This document shows positions 46,335 to 59,424 of a stretch of DNA of 64,000 nucleotides, one piece after another. This stretch comes from Uloborus plumipes. Its lineage: Eukaryota > Arthropoda > Arachnida > Araneae > Uloboridae. The stretch's first letter is position 1, and each line of letters opens with the position of its first letter. The notes below the pieces were generated by a model. The model was given only the letters and a program-made list of their open reading frames with translations. It was not told the origin of the DNA and searched no databases. The stretch lies in NCBI GenBank assembly GCA_038373865.1, contig JAXGGA010003059.1, positions 45,542 through 109,541 of the forward strand, written 5' to 3'. Both the position numbers and the translations under genes were made by a program.

Positions 46335-49300
46335 AAAAAAAAAAAAAACTTATGTATCTGACTTATGCTTACTGTAGGATGTGCATACTTGATCCTACTG
46401 AATTGGGATTGTATGGCATTTGAAAAAAAGAGCTTTTTTTTTTGTTCGCTAAAATGATGAGTGATTTATAATTGTAATACTTGAAAATGTATTTCTGCTC
46501 ACCATGTGAAATATATTGAATTGAACTTCTAAAGTATGTTATTCTACTTTCTTTAATGACAGACAATTGTGAAGCAACTATTTTAATCTAATTTTCATCA
46601 TCCTTTCTAATCTTTACTCCAGTTTTTGCAAGCATTTTATAACATATATTTGTAGTGAATATATTAAAATTACAAATTCCCACATCAAATTTAATAACTT
46701 TCATTTTTTAGCGAACCTTAACAAATACTTTTTTTTAATTTTATTCTATTTAAATATGATGCAACTTTAAGCAAGTTAATTCAAAAAAACTTATGCATCT
46801 GACTTTTGTTTAATGTAGCATGTGTGTACTTAATCCAACAAAATTGATATTTTAAAGGAAGATTCACTTTTCATGCATTATATTTTGTCTTTTGCAATAA
46901 GTTTTTCAATAAACATTTAAATGACGGGGGATTTTCTGACCATATGAAAGGATACCGTTAAACATTGCGTCATTTTCCCTTTCAACTGCGGAATATGTCA
47001 AATGCAGAAACAAAGGAAGCCTTGAATGTTGAAATCCAATTTAGAGTAAAATCTTTTGGAAGTTCAATTAGAAATGAAAACAGAAAACAGAAAATGTTTA
47101 AGGTATTTTGTGAGCGTTCAAAAAAGTGACATTAAAAACAAAATATGTCTTCTATACTGCGCTGCTTTTATTACGGTACCGTAAGTTTTTTAGGAGAAAT
47201 TATGAATTCATTAAACTATGGAAAGACGTTTTACACAGATGAAAGTATTAATTTACGGATATTGAAAATAGTAACTGCAAAAAAAAAATGTTTAAATTTA
47301 ATGTTTGAGGAATAGTAAACATGTTTCATTTCATATCTCTGAAACGTTGATTTTTAAATTCTAGATTGACTGAATATTTTTTAAAGATTACTTTTTGATA
47401 AATGAATATTAAAATAAGTAAGAGCTTTAAAATTTAGTTTTCTTGAAAAATAGTTGAAATTGAGAAAGATCTTGAAAATTGTCATTTTTTGATTAAAAAT
47501 ATCAAATTCTTCCGATACATAAATTTCATTTGGTTATAATTTAGAAATGTTATTAATGAAAACTTTAAGTTGTTAGTTTTATACATTGTGCACTGTAGTA
47601 AATCATGGCTTGAGGTAAGTAAACATTACTTTTAAAATACTTTCCTTGCTTTGGTAATGAAAACATTTTACCGAGAGTAACTCATTAATATGAATGCAGA
47701 GCTAAAATCAAAACAAATTATGACGATGGACTAAAAGTATACAAAATTCAAAACGAAATAGGAAACTACTTTAGATGTTAATAGATTTTCCATTTTCTGT
47801 ATAAAGAATGCGACGAAAACCTGCTGCTTTAAGCAAAAGTTTAAAATATTGCGAGACATAATTTAGGCCTAAAATCTAGACAAATCCGAACCCAAATATG
47901 GAAAAAATAGAGTTGAATTACAAACGAATCGTATATGTAAAGTAAAAAAAATATCAAAAGTGATATGTGCTCAGATATAATCTTAAAGAACCGTGTATAC
48001 TTAACGTTTTAATATAAATGTATTGCCAAAAAATAGAAAATAGCTTGTAGTAGTTATCGCTAATCAACTCTAAATATTCTTAGTTTGTAGGCTCAAAGTT
48101 AAACAATTTTAACCAGGTATAAAGTGAAAAGTTTTTTGAAAAATGTATTAAATTGACTTGAATCGAAGATAATTTTGTAAAGCTGCATGATTTTTAGTTT
48201 CAAGTGCTCTAAAATCCACAAATATATGCTTGTTTAATTTCAGTCATGAACTTAGTTTTTTAACTTTATAAGTGCTATTATTTTATTCTTTTGAAAACAA
48301 TTGAAAAGCTGAATCGGTGGAGATTATGACGAAAAAGTAATCTAAAAATAGTCTTCATGAAAAAAAAAAACGAACATGATGCACTAACTATCGAGAAAAT
48401 AGCTTGACATTTTGTGCTTTCATTACGTTGCGTTTTCATTAAATCGCCCATGTATTAATTTAAACCTGTATCGACTGTATTCAGTCTTCCCTATAAGTTT
48501 TTCTCTCAGAGGATGCATTTCTTCACTTTCTTGGTATTTAAGTAATAAAAATGTTAGTAACTTTGCAAGTACCTAGAAAGTTATATTGTTGGTCTCAGCA
48601 TACAGATCAAGAGTTATTTTGCGTGACAAAAATATGTGGAATTATAAATGAAAAGCTATTTTATTCACAGCATTTCATTACATAAAGAGTCCGTGATTAT
48701 TTATTCAGCATTTAAATAATTACAATACATGCATGAAATCATTGAAGGATAAAATTTAAGTCTTCACTGAAGAGCATTTTCTAAATAATAGAAGATCAGG
48801 AAATATGATTAAAACTTGTCTACGATGAAAGAACGTATAATTCGATATGCTGGAGATATTTGGTGTGGGATTTCGGTTGTCTTATTTTCTCACTTCCTGT
48901 TCTGATTCTGCAACAGAAAAGAAACACAATTTCAGCATAATTAAAGTCAAGCAATGTTTACCTTTAAAGTTTCAGAACAGCATGATTAAGCAAGTACCAC
49001 TTACACATATATTTTTAACAAAGATTCATCTATTCAAACAAGAGAATATTTAAATAGAAGTTAATTTAAATAGAATAATTTCATTTGAATTGGAATAACG
49101 AGAGCATTTCAAACTGATTTACAATTTGGGCAAATGGTATTTAACTTTCTTGAATTACAAATTTACATTCTTATTCATATAGCTTACACTGCTTTGTGAT
49201 TACATTGGTGTGTATTTTTCTTTTCAGGTGGCAAAGAATTTTTAGCGATTAAGCTATCTTGGAGCGGCTTATTTAAACCTGATTCATTTTATTTTCTGAA

Positions 49301-49419
49301 TTGTGTTGTTACCTGAACTGAAGCATATCCTCTACACTTTCATGTTATCTTAGTTACAAAGGTAAGTGATTGCTTTGTATTTCTGTTTTGATAATTAATT
49401 CATTGTATTATTTCGTTTA
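46335..49419. other. AT-rich DNA, nothing supported
   Basis: No gene, RNA or classified repeat is recognised. Open frames are short and without domain signatures. Confidence 0.4.
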
Positions 49420-49421
49420 TA

Positions 49422-49957
49422 CACTGCAAAAAGTTAAGTGTTGTTTTTGCAGTATAATACTGGCAGCAGAGGTTCCAGTTGTAAACAATAAAATACCCGA
49501 TAAAAAACTGCAAAATAAGAAATTTTAGAGCTTATTATTGTAAAGTAGCAATTTTACAGTTTATTACTACAAAGTTAGCTGTATTATACTGTAAAAAGAA
49601 CTGTATATAATACTGGCAGCAGATGTTCTAGTTTGAAACTGTAAAATTCACGGTAATAAACTGTTTAATTTACAGTTTTAGTTTGCTACTGTAAAATTAG
49701 CAATTTTATCGTTTAGTACTGTAAAAGTTACAAGTTTATAGTTTATTACTGTAAAATTAGCAATTTTAAACTGGCAGCAGAGGTTCCAGTTTAAAACTAA
49801 AATGCACGGTAATAAACTGCAAAATTAGAAATTTTTCAGTTTAGTACTGTAAAATGAGCAATTTGATAGTTTATTACTGTAAAATTGGCAAATTTTACAG
49901 TTTATTACCATGAAATTATCTGCATTATACTGTTAAAACGACATTCATTTTTTAGTG
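49422..49957 (+). mobile_element. ACTGTAAAATT-type MITE, copy 6 (three internal units)
   Basis: The most complete copy. TA lies on both sides (49420-49421, 49958-49959), with left end CACTGCAAAAAGTTAAGTG and right end CATTCATTTTTTAGTG. Three tandem units, marked by TACTGGCAGCAGAGGTTCC or variants at about 49448, 49609 and 49768, repeat at about 160 bp. Each unit also contains inverted ACTGTAAAATTAGCAATTTT / ATTTTACAGTTTATT blocks, so the element is palindromic at the 30-bp scale and tandem at the 160-bp scale. No coding capacity. Confidence 0.88.
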
Positions 49958-49959
49958 TA

Positions 49960-51480
49960 ATACCCACATGAACGAAACCTGACGAATGCTTTTCTGTGAC
50001 TTAGTTATACCCAACCTATATTTTGAAAATACTTAAATATCATTACATTACTAATTCACTTTTTAAAATTTTTTTAAAAATTTTGTGATCAACATGGCTT
50101 AGCTCTATGTTTATTTGATTTACATTGGAGTTCAGTTTGTCGAGGTTCGATTGTTAATAATATTTGTGGACATTATGTAGCAAATTTTTGAGAAGAGGAG
50201 GGAGGGGGAGGGGTATACAAACATCAAATGAAAGGAACGTTTTATTGTGGTATAAAGGGTATTTCATCATTTGAGCCACCCCCATTGGCTAGTGTTTTTT
50301 ATTTTACTTGGAACGTTCAAAAATCTGAATTGTGTAAAATTCGACAAAAAATGGTGAAAAATGTATGATTTTGCATTAGGTCATAACGGTGTGCCACACA
50401 AAGTGATTTCCTACGCCAAGGGTTATTATCTTCATGCATTAACCTCATAAAGAACTACACGAGGGCATTTCGGCCCAGCCCCTAGTCACTGGAGTAGAAT
50501 TAAACATGAGCTCATTCATTACCAGAGATTCACAATTTTTTTTGTCTACCCAGTTACTCTCGGAAATCTTCAGCTCGAGCACAATGCACAAAATTACATA
50601 CATCAGCTTATCCAAAAGACAGGGAAGGATCTAATGTTGGAAATTGTAATCATGTTCCCTATTGCCCAACTGACCATAGCTCAATATTTCGATATTTCTA
50701 AAAAAATGTAACATGTAGAGGCATTTAGATATTTACCATTACAAATTATATCTTTGAAAATTCCGTATAAATTCTTTTGAACAACTAGGTTTAAATCTAT
50801 GCTAAATTAATTTACATTTGCCACAGTTTCCTTGCAATATGTGTGCTACCTGCATACGTAATGTTATTTATTTTTCCTAAAAACTAAATCTAAATGAGCA
50901 ATACATTGGCTGTATTTGAAATCAAAATCTGAAAAGTACCTTAAAACTACTGAAATCCTATATATTGACGCTGACTTAAACATTAAATTTGGGTTATGTA
51001 CCACTTAAGAACATAATGCGATACAGTTACTAACATTTAATGCCAAAATTCTTTTTGCTATTTGTGCATTAGTGCATGGAAAACCCACGAAATCAGGAAA
51101 GAGACTTTCAAAGATTTACAAAACTTATTTCTAAAACATGAATTTAGCTCCAATGATACAAATTAGCATGTTTGCTTTGCATTAAATGAAACAAGTGAAA
51201 AAGAAAAGACGAATACTTTGAATGTCTGTAAGTAATTTGTGTTAATGGATTGTAATTAAAATTACTTTAATATAGTCTCAAATGTTTAAAGAAATAAAAG
51301 CTCATGTGCGTATTATTTTAATATATTTACATAATTAAATATGCAACCTCAAACATCTATTGAAGAAATAGAATAGTTGATTTTTTTCTATAAAAGCATC
51401 TTTTATCTTAAAGAAGTTAAAGGTTTTTCATCCATTTCTTTTTATTCTTTAGTAATAAAGATTATTTCTTTGAATTAGTT
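49960..51480. other. AT-rich DNA, nothing supported
   Basis: A purine-rich GGAGGGAGGGGGAGGGG run lies near 50195. No gene or classified repeat is recognised. Confidence 0.4.
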
Positions 51481-51486
51481 TAGGAC

Positions 51487-51610
51487 AGTGTTTCTCAAGG
51501 GAGTGGTACTGCTCCTGGAAGGGTGAGAGAATGCTGAGGGGTCATATAAAATCACTGTAAGCTTTTGCTTCTCAGAAATTACTCCGCTCTCCCTTTTTTG
51601 CAAATTCAAT
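51487..51610 (+). repeat. hAT-type fragment, CAGTGTTTCTCAAGG head
   Basis: CAGTGTTTCTCAAGGGAGTG followed by GGTACTGCTCCTGG resembles the terminal region of common hAT-type elements (CAGTGTTTCTCAA...). No matching right end or duplication was found. Confidence 0.4.
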
Positions 51611-52078
51611 AAAGGGCGTTGGAATTTTTTTTTAGTTTTAAATGGGGTGGTAGCTGTAAAAAAGTTTAGCGTGTTTCTTAAATCTTAATGAAACATTCAT
51701 AATAAATACACTTAACGTTTTTATAACTTAAAAATATAGGGAAATTTCTCACGTAGATAAGATTGAAATATGAGAAAAGTCACAGCGTCTATGTATTTCA
51801 AAGATGCAAAAGCATTTCTTCAATAAAATGTTTTGAGCTTCTATAAGCAACAATCACAAATTTCTTGCTTAGCGGTAGTTGAAGTTTACATTTTTTCGAG
51901 TACTGAAATAGTCTTTTTAACCCTAAAACACGTGTATGAAATATCTTTAAAACATATGAACTTTCTTCAACATGTTTTTTATATACCAGTTAAAAAGTTC
52001 AACTTCTATGGGGGCACTTCAAGGCAATAACGCTATTTATTATTAAAATAAACGACAAAGCAGCATCTCAATAAAATA

Positions 52079-53188
52079 CAGTGAAACTCCGGTAACTCGA
52101 AACGCAGACGACTAGACATTTATGTTCCTAATGGTTGGTCTAATGTTAATTTCAATGGGTGGAGAACTTTCTAACTTTACTGACATTTTCAAGAACCTCT
52201 GTAGGTCGATATCCACTTGCTATTTTTGTCCACTTTTGCTGCAGATATTTTTTTCACGTTGACCATTTCTGAGAATTACACTGCAAAAAATGAACTGTTG
52301 CTTTTACATTATAATATTGGCAGCCGACGTTCCAATTTAAAACTGTAAAATGCATAATAATGAACTATAAAACCAGCAACTGTACAGTTTCTTACAGTAA
52401 AGTTAGCAATTTTAGTTTATTGCCGTAAAACTTAGCTGTATTATACTGTAAAAGCAACAGTATAATACTGGCAGCAGAGGTTCTACTTTAAAACTGTAAA
52501 ATGCACCGTAATAAACTGTAAAATTAGCAATTTCAATTTCACAGTTTAGTACTGCAAAAGTAGCGATTTTACGGTTAATTACTGTAAAACTAGCAATTTT
52601 TGCAGTTTATTATTATAAAATTAGCTGTATTATGCTGTGGAAACAGCATTCATTTTTTACATTGTATTCTGCTTTTGAGTCAGCCAATTAGTTATTTTCT
52701 GGAAGGAACACTTTTAGAGAATTTTCCGTTGTACCCAGAAGAGTCAGCCAACATACTCTGAGCTGTTAGTGTAGTCCCAGGGATAGGAAAGGTTTGGAGA
52801 AACAACCCCCCCCCCACACACACACATAGTGCAGTCAAAAAGACAAAAAAAGCAGCACGACACTTGTTTTTTAAACTAGTGTAAGCCGTGCTCTCGTCTT
52901 TAATAGACGTGATTGGCAAGGAGCTCTCATTTTTTTTTAACTATCGAATTTTTCACAATAGTATGTTCACAAATGCTCCATTTATTTTGTTATGTACAGA
53001 AGAAAGAAAAAAAGAAAGGAAAAATCGAAATCAATTTTTTTCAAATTGAATGGTAAGTAAAATTAAATAAACGAAACACACAGAAAATACTTCAGGGTTA
53101 AAACTATGGAATTTCTGTAAGTTGACATCCGCTTAACTAGACATATTTTTGTGTTCCTTTGGGGTATCGAGTTATCGAGGTCTCACTG
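52079..53188. mobile_element. Tigger/pogo-type element, CAGTGAAACTCCGGTAACTC ends
   Basis: The left end CAGTGAAACTCCGGTAACTC and the right end, reverse-complemented, CAGTGAGACCTCGATAACTC agree at 16 of 20 positions. TA precedes the left end; the right flank reads CA. A MITE is nested at 52279-52664. CAGTGRAACCTC-type termini are characteristic of Tigger/pogo non-autonomous elements. No coding capacity. Confidence 0.65.
52279..52664 (+). mobile_element. ACTGTAAAATT-type MITE, copy 7
   Basis: TA on both sides (52277-52278, 52665-52666). It begins CACTGCAAAAAATGAACTG and ends CATTCATTTTTTACATTG. Two tandem units are marked at about 52311 and 52461, 150 bp apart. It lies inside the element of 52079-53188. 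Confidence 0.87.
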
Positions 53189-53698
53189 CATAAGGGGGGT
53201 CAAAATAGTTTCTAGGAGGGAGCGCATTTCTGGTATTATAATCTTTAAAAACGTGTATCATTGATAATCTCAACATAAATTACGAACTCGTTTTAAAAAG
53301 AGCATAATATCCATCTATTTATTTTAATTTCTCGTATCCCTTCGAGGTATTTTGCGCTATTGGATGCCCTTTAGTGATCTAGCACGTAATTTGTCTGTGA
53401 AATACAAATTGCAGGTAACAAGCTCTGTTTGCATAACTCCTCACTTGCACAATTTAAATGTGCTATCAAACTCGTAATTGTGACACTCGTTGTTCTTAAG
53501 TAACTCTCAATTACTCTTCACAAAAGTAATTAATTATTTCGAAAGATATTAAAACCCGAATCTTTGAAATTAGGAATAAATATTTCTGATTAGGAAAATA
53601 TTTATTGCCTTCTTATACTAATCAACATAAGGCCATTCATGCCATCAAAATGCCATACGATTTCTATTTCTGCTTACGTTGAGTATTTACAATGCTGA
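53189..53698. other. AT-rich DNA, nothing supported
   Basis: No gene or classified repeat is recognised. Confidence 0.4.
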
Positions 53699-53700
53699 TA

Positions 53701-53865
53701 CAGTCCAACTTCGTTGATTTGAACACGCTCAACACGAACTACTGAAAACGAACTGGATTTCTGCCGTATGGTTTGTAGTTTATTGTTTTTCGGATAAGAC
53801 GAGCAATGATTAAAACAAACTAATTTTAAAGGTCCTTTGAAGTTCGCTTTAACGAGGTTTGACTA
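53701..53865. mobile_element. Short Tigger/pogo MITE, CAGTCCAACTTCGTTGA ends
   Basis: CAGTCCAACTTCGTTGATTT follows TA. The right end reads GCTTTAACGAGGTTTGACT, whose reverse complement is AGTCAAACCTCGTTAAAGC. CAGTCAAACCTCGTTA-type termini are typical of Tigger/pogo MITEs. The last bases on the right have mutated. Confidence 0.65.
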
Positions 53866-53869
53866 TGTT

Positions 53870-56800
53870 TAAAGTTATTTGAAGCAAAAATTAATACTGT
53901 TTTGAAATCTTACATCAAATTTTATAAAATGAATTTGCGCGTGTTCGTGACAGATTAAAAGTTTTAAAGTTCATGAATGCACAGTAAAAAACCTTTTATG
54001 CGTAAAATCACTAATTAAGAATATGCTAATACCACTGTCTCATGCAACTTATATTTTAAATAAAATAAATTAAATGTCACTTAGGGCCAAAAACCTAAAG
54101 TTATTCACGATGGCGAGAATATCATGAAATGTCGTCCAGTGAACTAATATATTTGCCTGCAACGGAATAAAGCTTAGAAGTTGTAAAGTTTCCAGGTTCA
54201 AACCATTCATTAATATTTACACGTGAAAAATGTTTTGATTTTATTTAGTCTTGAGACGAAATATTCTGATCGTGTTTCTGACTTGATGCCTGAAGCAAGA
54301 GTAAAAACTTTTTAATTACTTTGAACACAGGTTTTGGGCATCAAAACTGATTTCAAGTTTTCAGTTAAACACACCATATTTGCAAGCCAGTTATTCAGAA
54401 CCGCGTAAAGTCATTTCTATAGGTTTTTCGATCGTTACATCAGAAAGTCGATTTTGAACTCTAGTGACGTTAGTTAGAGAATATATATTAAGATTTCAAC
54501 TTAGAATTTAAATGAATCCTTCAAAAGTATGAATTAAACTTTCCATTGATCACGTTTTCATGCTGAACCCCGATAGTGAAAAGAATATGTAAATATGGTG
54601 CTTTCTAAGTCAATAAACGGAAACAGTCCCTAATAAAATATTTAACAATTACCGAAAAAAATACTGAACCATTATTCACGTATTTCATATTAGCTAAAAG
54701 ACGAGCTGCTAATTTTTTGAACAAAGTAGTTCAAATTCAAGTGTCAAAAGAGAGCATTAACTTCAATTCAATCCATAAATCGAAAGCATTATTCAGAAAG
54801 CTATAAACAAGAATATGGTTCAAAATGCAACTCGTTTTTGCGTTAGCGTTTTTTTTTTTTTTTTTATGCACAGTAAAGCTTCAAGGATCGATTTCCTGAT
54901 GCTTAAATATGTATATTGAAAACTGCTTATTTTCAGAATGAATTCAGAAAAAGTTTGCTGTTGCTGGTATAGCCAATGAACCATGGTACTTCTATGTTAA
55001 ATTTATGACTTTACGAAGGGTGTCTAAATTTCCATAATTCAACGTGTACGAAGCTTTTACTCTGGTAAGTCTTACTTCGGGATTTGCTGTTTTTGCAGGA
55101 ATTGCGTAACTCCAAAGAATGCATGCTGTTACGAATCAAGAGTATGAATACACAGAAAATATTGCTTTGACTAAATATATTTTTTTAAGACATAGCCATT
55201 CACTAATCTTGATTTCTGTCGTCAAAAATTCTGAATTACGTCATTTCACTTTTTTTTTACTGCATTAAATTATGATGCTTGTCTCACTTGTACAAAAATT
55301 ACTTTATTTCAAGGTTATAACATCGTTTTGTGAGCTCCGTACAAATATCCGTCAAAAATGAATTTCTCTCTTTCTCTCGCTATCATTCTATCTATATCTA
55401 TTTCTCTCATACTCTATCTATCTATGTGTATGTGTTCGTTTGTTTGATACATTGATTTATTGATTGACTGATGGAATACTCAGTCTTTAATATTCCCTAA
55501 TCCTTTTTTTAAAATATATTTTTTATATAAAATAGTTATTTCATGACTCCGTCATTAGCTCAATGCTCTTTTTCCCCTTTATTGTGTACACCCATGCGCA
55601 CTTCTACATGTAGTAACAAGCAAGTACTCACTCTTAAAAATCTTCTCAACTATTTTGCTACTTTTTAGTATTCACTGATAGATTTTCTGCGCAGAATAAG
55701 AAAAAAATCTTTAATAAAGCAATGAAGATTTCTTTTTCCCTTTTCGTTATTCAGAATAAAAAACTAATTTTTTATTCTTAGAATTTAATTAGATATGATG
55801 AGAGTTATTTCTATGCAAGCTTCCAAATTATCATTCAAATTTGACGTATAGAATATTAGTATTTAAACCAGATGATGCTTTCGTCATCATGGACATTGTT
55901 TAAAGAAGCAAATGTTCTATTTCTCATGCATGCATGCATATTTTTCAAACATATTCTTGTCACAAAAAAAGGGAGAAACGCATTCCTTATGAAAATTTAT
56001 TGAGAAATGTCTTTTTTATTATTAATCTTTAGCTTTAATGAACAAAGGTCTTTTTTGTCTTATCGTTTATGCAACAAAGACTTTTTTTTAGCCTCGTGGA
56101 AATTGTTTCATGACGAAAATAAGTGACGATATTATTAAAAGAACTTTTTTGTTTGTCTTGGAAGTATTTGCCTTGAGATTAACAGGCTTAACTAAGCCCA
56201 GTGATGGTCATAAACCTGATATTACGTTTTTTATGTGCTACTCCAAACTATTGAGCACTTTATGAATGAAGAATATCTAATGATGAACATTTAGCATACA
56301 TTGCGGAAAACATAAACGTACAAGATTTTAGCGTAGCACTAATGCCTTTTCTGGTCAATTTTTAGCTTAATATGTAAGGTTCACTGACATTTTTAAAAGA
56401 ACCGTTTTGCTCATATTGATGGAAAATGAATAAAAACGGATCAGCTCTAAAACTAGTATTAAATTAAAATACTTGCTTATATTAAATTAAAATAATTGTT
56501 AAAATCTTGCTTTTTTAAACAACTTACTGAAATATTAATGCCGTTTATTATTACATTAAACTGAAAATCATAATGTATGAATGCTGTCTCATGTGTCGTA
56601 CATGACATGAAGGAGCACAAAAGAGCTGCTGGAAAATAACATACATTTATCAATTTAAACTGTGTAGATCAATTAACATTAAATTGATTCTGACTTCTCT
56701 ACTTTGTGGTTTTTCTTCTTTTTGGATCATAAGTAGAAGTAAAATGTAAAATTCATTCTGAGACTTACTTTTAACGCTTTAACATAACTGTAGGCTACTT

Positions 56801-57830
56801 TCAGTCGAAGCAGTTAATAGGCAGCTTGCCGAATATTAGATGACTGCAATATTAGATTTTATTTTTTAAAATTGTTGCTAATTGATTTTTCCATAAAATA
56901 ATATGCCAAAAACTTAAGAACTAATCAATCATCAAATCTAACTACAAAACGGATATAACATTTTTCTCTTCTTTGAAATATTCTTGCATATGTATAATCG
57001 GTAGTGTGTATAATCCTACGTCAAATTTAACTAGTAAAACAAATGTATCACTGAAAAAATAAAACAAATCGAAACTTCCATATATAGGAATGACCAAGAG
57101 TTATAGTTAACTGTCCTGCATTTATTCTGAAATCATCAATCATCTCAGAATTTCAAATCTTCCGCCCCTTTAAGTAAAGATGAATGAGAAAAATTTGACC
57201 TTTCATAAATTTTCTTCTAGTATTTGCAAAGACTCGGCTTATGAAATAAAAAGATTAATAGTACATTTCCAATTTTTCGCGGGTTTTCCTTTCAAAACCA
57301 AAATGACTTCTGGTTTCATTTAGTTTCTGTTGTAAGAGTTGCTCATTTAAGTTGAATATTCAAACCAAATTATAAGAATTTTTCATACATTTTTTGAGGA
57401 ATGTTTCTATAAGACTGAGTTATGGAAGTTACATGTTTTTAAACCATACCAAACTTTCACAATGTGATACTAATACATAAGTACGTATTTCCGAAAAAAT
57501 AAAGATTAAACCCTGAAATGTTAACGAGTAGACCATAATTGGCTATAGAGATACCTATCTGGATGTCCTTAAATTTCCCTGTTCATAACCCCATTAACAA
57601 GATTTATTATAAGAATTATATCCCCATTGAAAAGATTTATTATAACATGAATTATTGGAGAACAATTAAACACAGCATAAAAAACGAAGCACATGATATG
57701 GATACCACCTAATTTTCTCGTGAATCTAAAAAATAACGTAAATGCATAATTTAATTGCATACATAAAATAGCATAATTTGGGCATAAAATATAACAGCAT
57801 AATTTGTGCAAAAATATAATAGCATAAATA
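53870..57830. other. AT-rich DNA, nothing supported
   Basis: Contains a poly-T run at 54849-54865 and a degenerate CTAT/TCTC simple-repeat tract at about 55365-55440. No gene or classified transposon is recognised. Confidence 0.4.
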
Positions 57831-57834
57831 GAAC

Positions 57835-57964
57835 GTTGAAAAGCACAAGTGCACAGGAATACTACGGACGCGTGTCTCGGCGTTACAAGGAAAGCCTTTT
57901 TCAATGCAAAAGGAGCTCCTTGTAACGCCGAAGCACGTGCCTGCAGTATTTTTGCTTTTCAAAG
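57835..57964. repeat. GTTTCGGCGTTACAAGG foldback, copy 3
   Basis: The left arm (AAAAGCACAAG...CTCGGCGTTACAAGGA) and right arm (TCCTTGTAACGCCGAAGC...TTGCTTTTC) are inverted around TTTTTCAATGCAAAAGGAG. Same family as 7451-7777 and 11558-11632. Confidence 0.75.
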
Positions 57965-59305
57965 TTGTATTTATGCTACTCTATAAAATAAGTTTTTTTT
58001 TAGAAAAAACAAAAGAAGGATTTTTCAATGAATACAGAGTTTTAATTTACAAGATAAAAACCGTTTTACAATTGCGAGTTTTATTAGGTGTTTATTACAG
58101 TAATTAAAGATAAATCACATTTGTTTTGCTAAGAATTGCAACAGAATTGTTGTTTTTCATAAAATGACATCATGTTAAAATTACTTTTTGGAATAAAATA
58201 TAGACATCATATGCATTTAGGACAGTTTGGGCAGCGTAGTTCTAGAGTACTTATTTGCAAGAGTTTCTAGTAAATTTTTCATGGTTCGAGTCTTACAAAC
58301 CTCTAATTACTATTCACGTATGCCATCAGAAAGCTTCGAAATAGTGCTTGCAGGTTTTATTGTATACATGCAATAATTCTTTGTATAACATAAGATAAAT
58401 ATTCCCTTCGAATAGCAATTTTAAACTAATGCAATAAAGTGGTCTATTTTTTTTTCAAATAAATCAAAGAAACTAGACTTTTCTCTGAAAGTTTCTAGAT
58501 GCTGTTGTACCTTATCTATAATTCCTTAAAAAATTGACATTATCTTTCTTTTAAAAAAAAAAGCAAGTACGCATATAGATGAAAATGTTCTTAAACATTA
58601 AAAGTACTAATTTTTAAAATTTGCAATGCAGTGATAATATTTAAACAGCTTTAAAAATTCAAAACTTTTTGCCAAAGGGACCTACTTTTTCATTTTCAAA
58701 TTAGACGCAACCCGAAATTATATCTAACACCTTTTTACGTAAGGTAAATGTTTGCGTCAAGTAAATGTTGAATAATGCGAACAATCTCATTAACTAGTGG
58801 TTATTCTTTTAAAAACTTCTTTATGAGACTGAATTACTTCACTTCAACTGGAAAAAAATATGGTCTATTTCAAATGCAATGTAAATCAAAAAAATAATTT
58901 TAGAAGTAAATGAGAGAGTTATTAGCTGATAATTTTATTAAGATTACACGTTATATTTTTCAGTTTTTAATCAAACGGGGTTTCAGGATTATGAAGAGCC
59001 AATTCAGTGAGATCCCGGAGGATTGGATTTACTCTCTAAGATGTTGCGTATTTAGGTTCAATAAAACATACTTTCTGCTTTAATTTTCCAGAAACTTGTT
59101 ACTTCAATTGGTTTTTCTTTAAATTAAGTTGTTGAAACCAACTGCAAAATACTCTGACACTCCAAATTTCATTCCAAAGAACTTCTATCGGTTGTCAAGT
59201 AAAAGGAAAATCATTTTATTTATTTATTCATTTAATTTAGCTTTTATTGAGACGACAGTACATTATGCAATGAGCTTCCGCCCATAAGCCAGGGCTGAGG
59301 CAGAA
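57965..59305. other. AT-rich DNA, nothing supported
   Basis: No gene or classified repeat is recognised. Confidence 0.4.
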
Positions 59306-59307
59306 CT

Positions 59308-59424
59308 GAAGCAAATGCACCCACAGCTCAATCATGACATCCTGAGACCGCGATTCACAGTCTAAAATAAGGACGAAACCGCGGTCTCAGGATGTCATGA
59401 TTGAGCTGTGGATATATTTGCTTC
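59308..59424. repeat. Inverted repeat with 45-bp arms
   Basis: Arms 59308-59352 and 59380-59424 contain CAGCTCAATCATGACATCCT and its complement, with only a few mismatches (around 59317-59321). The loop is 27 bp. ACGACAGTA follows the right arm and also occurs about 55 bp left of the left arm. Confidence 0.8.
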
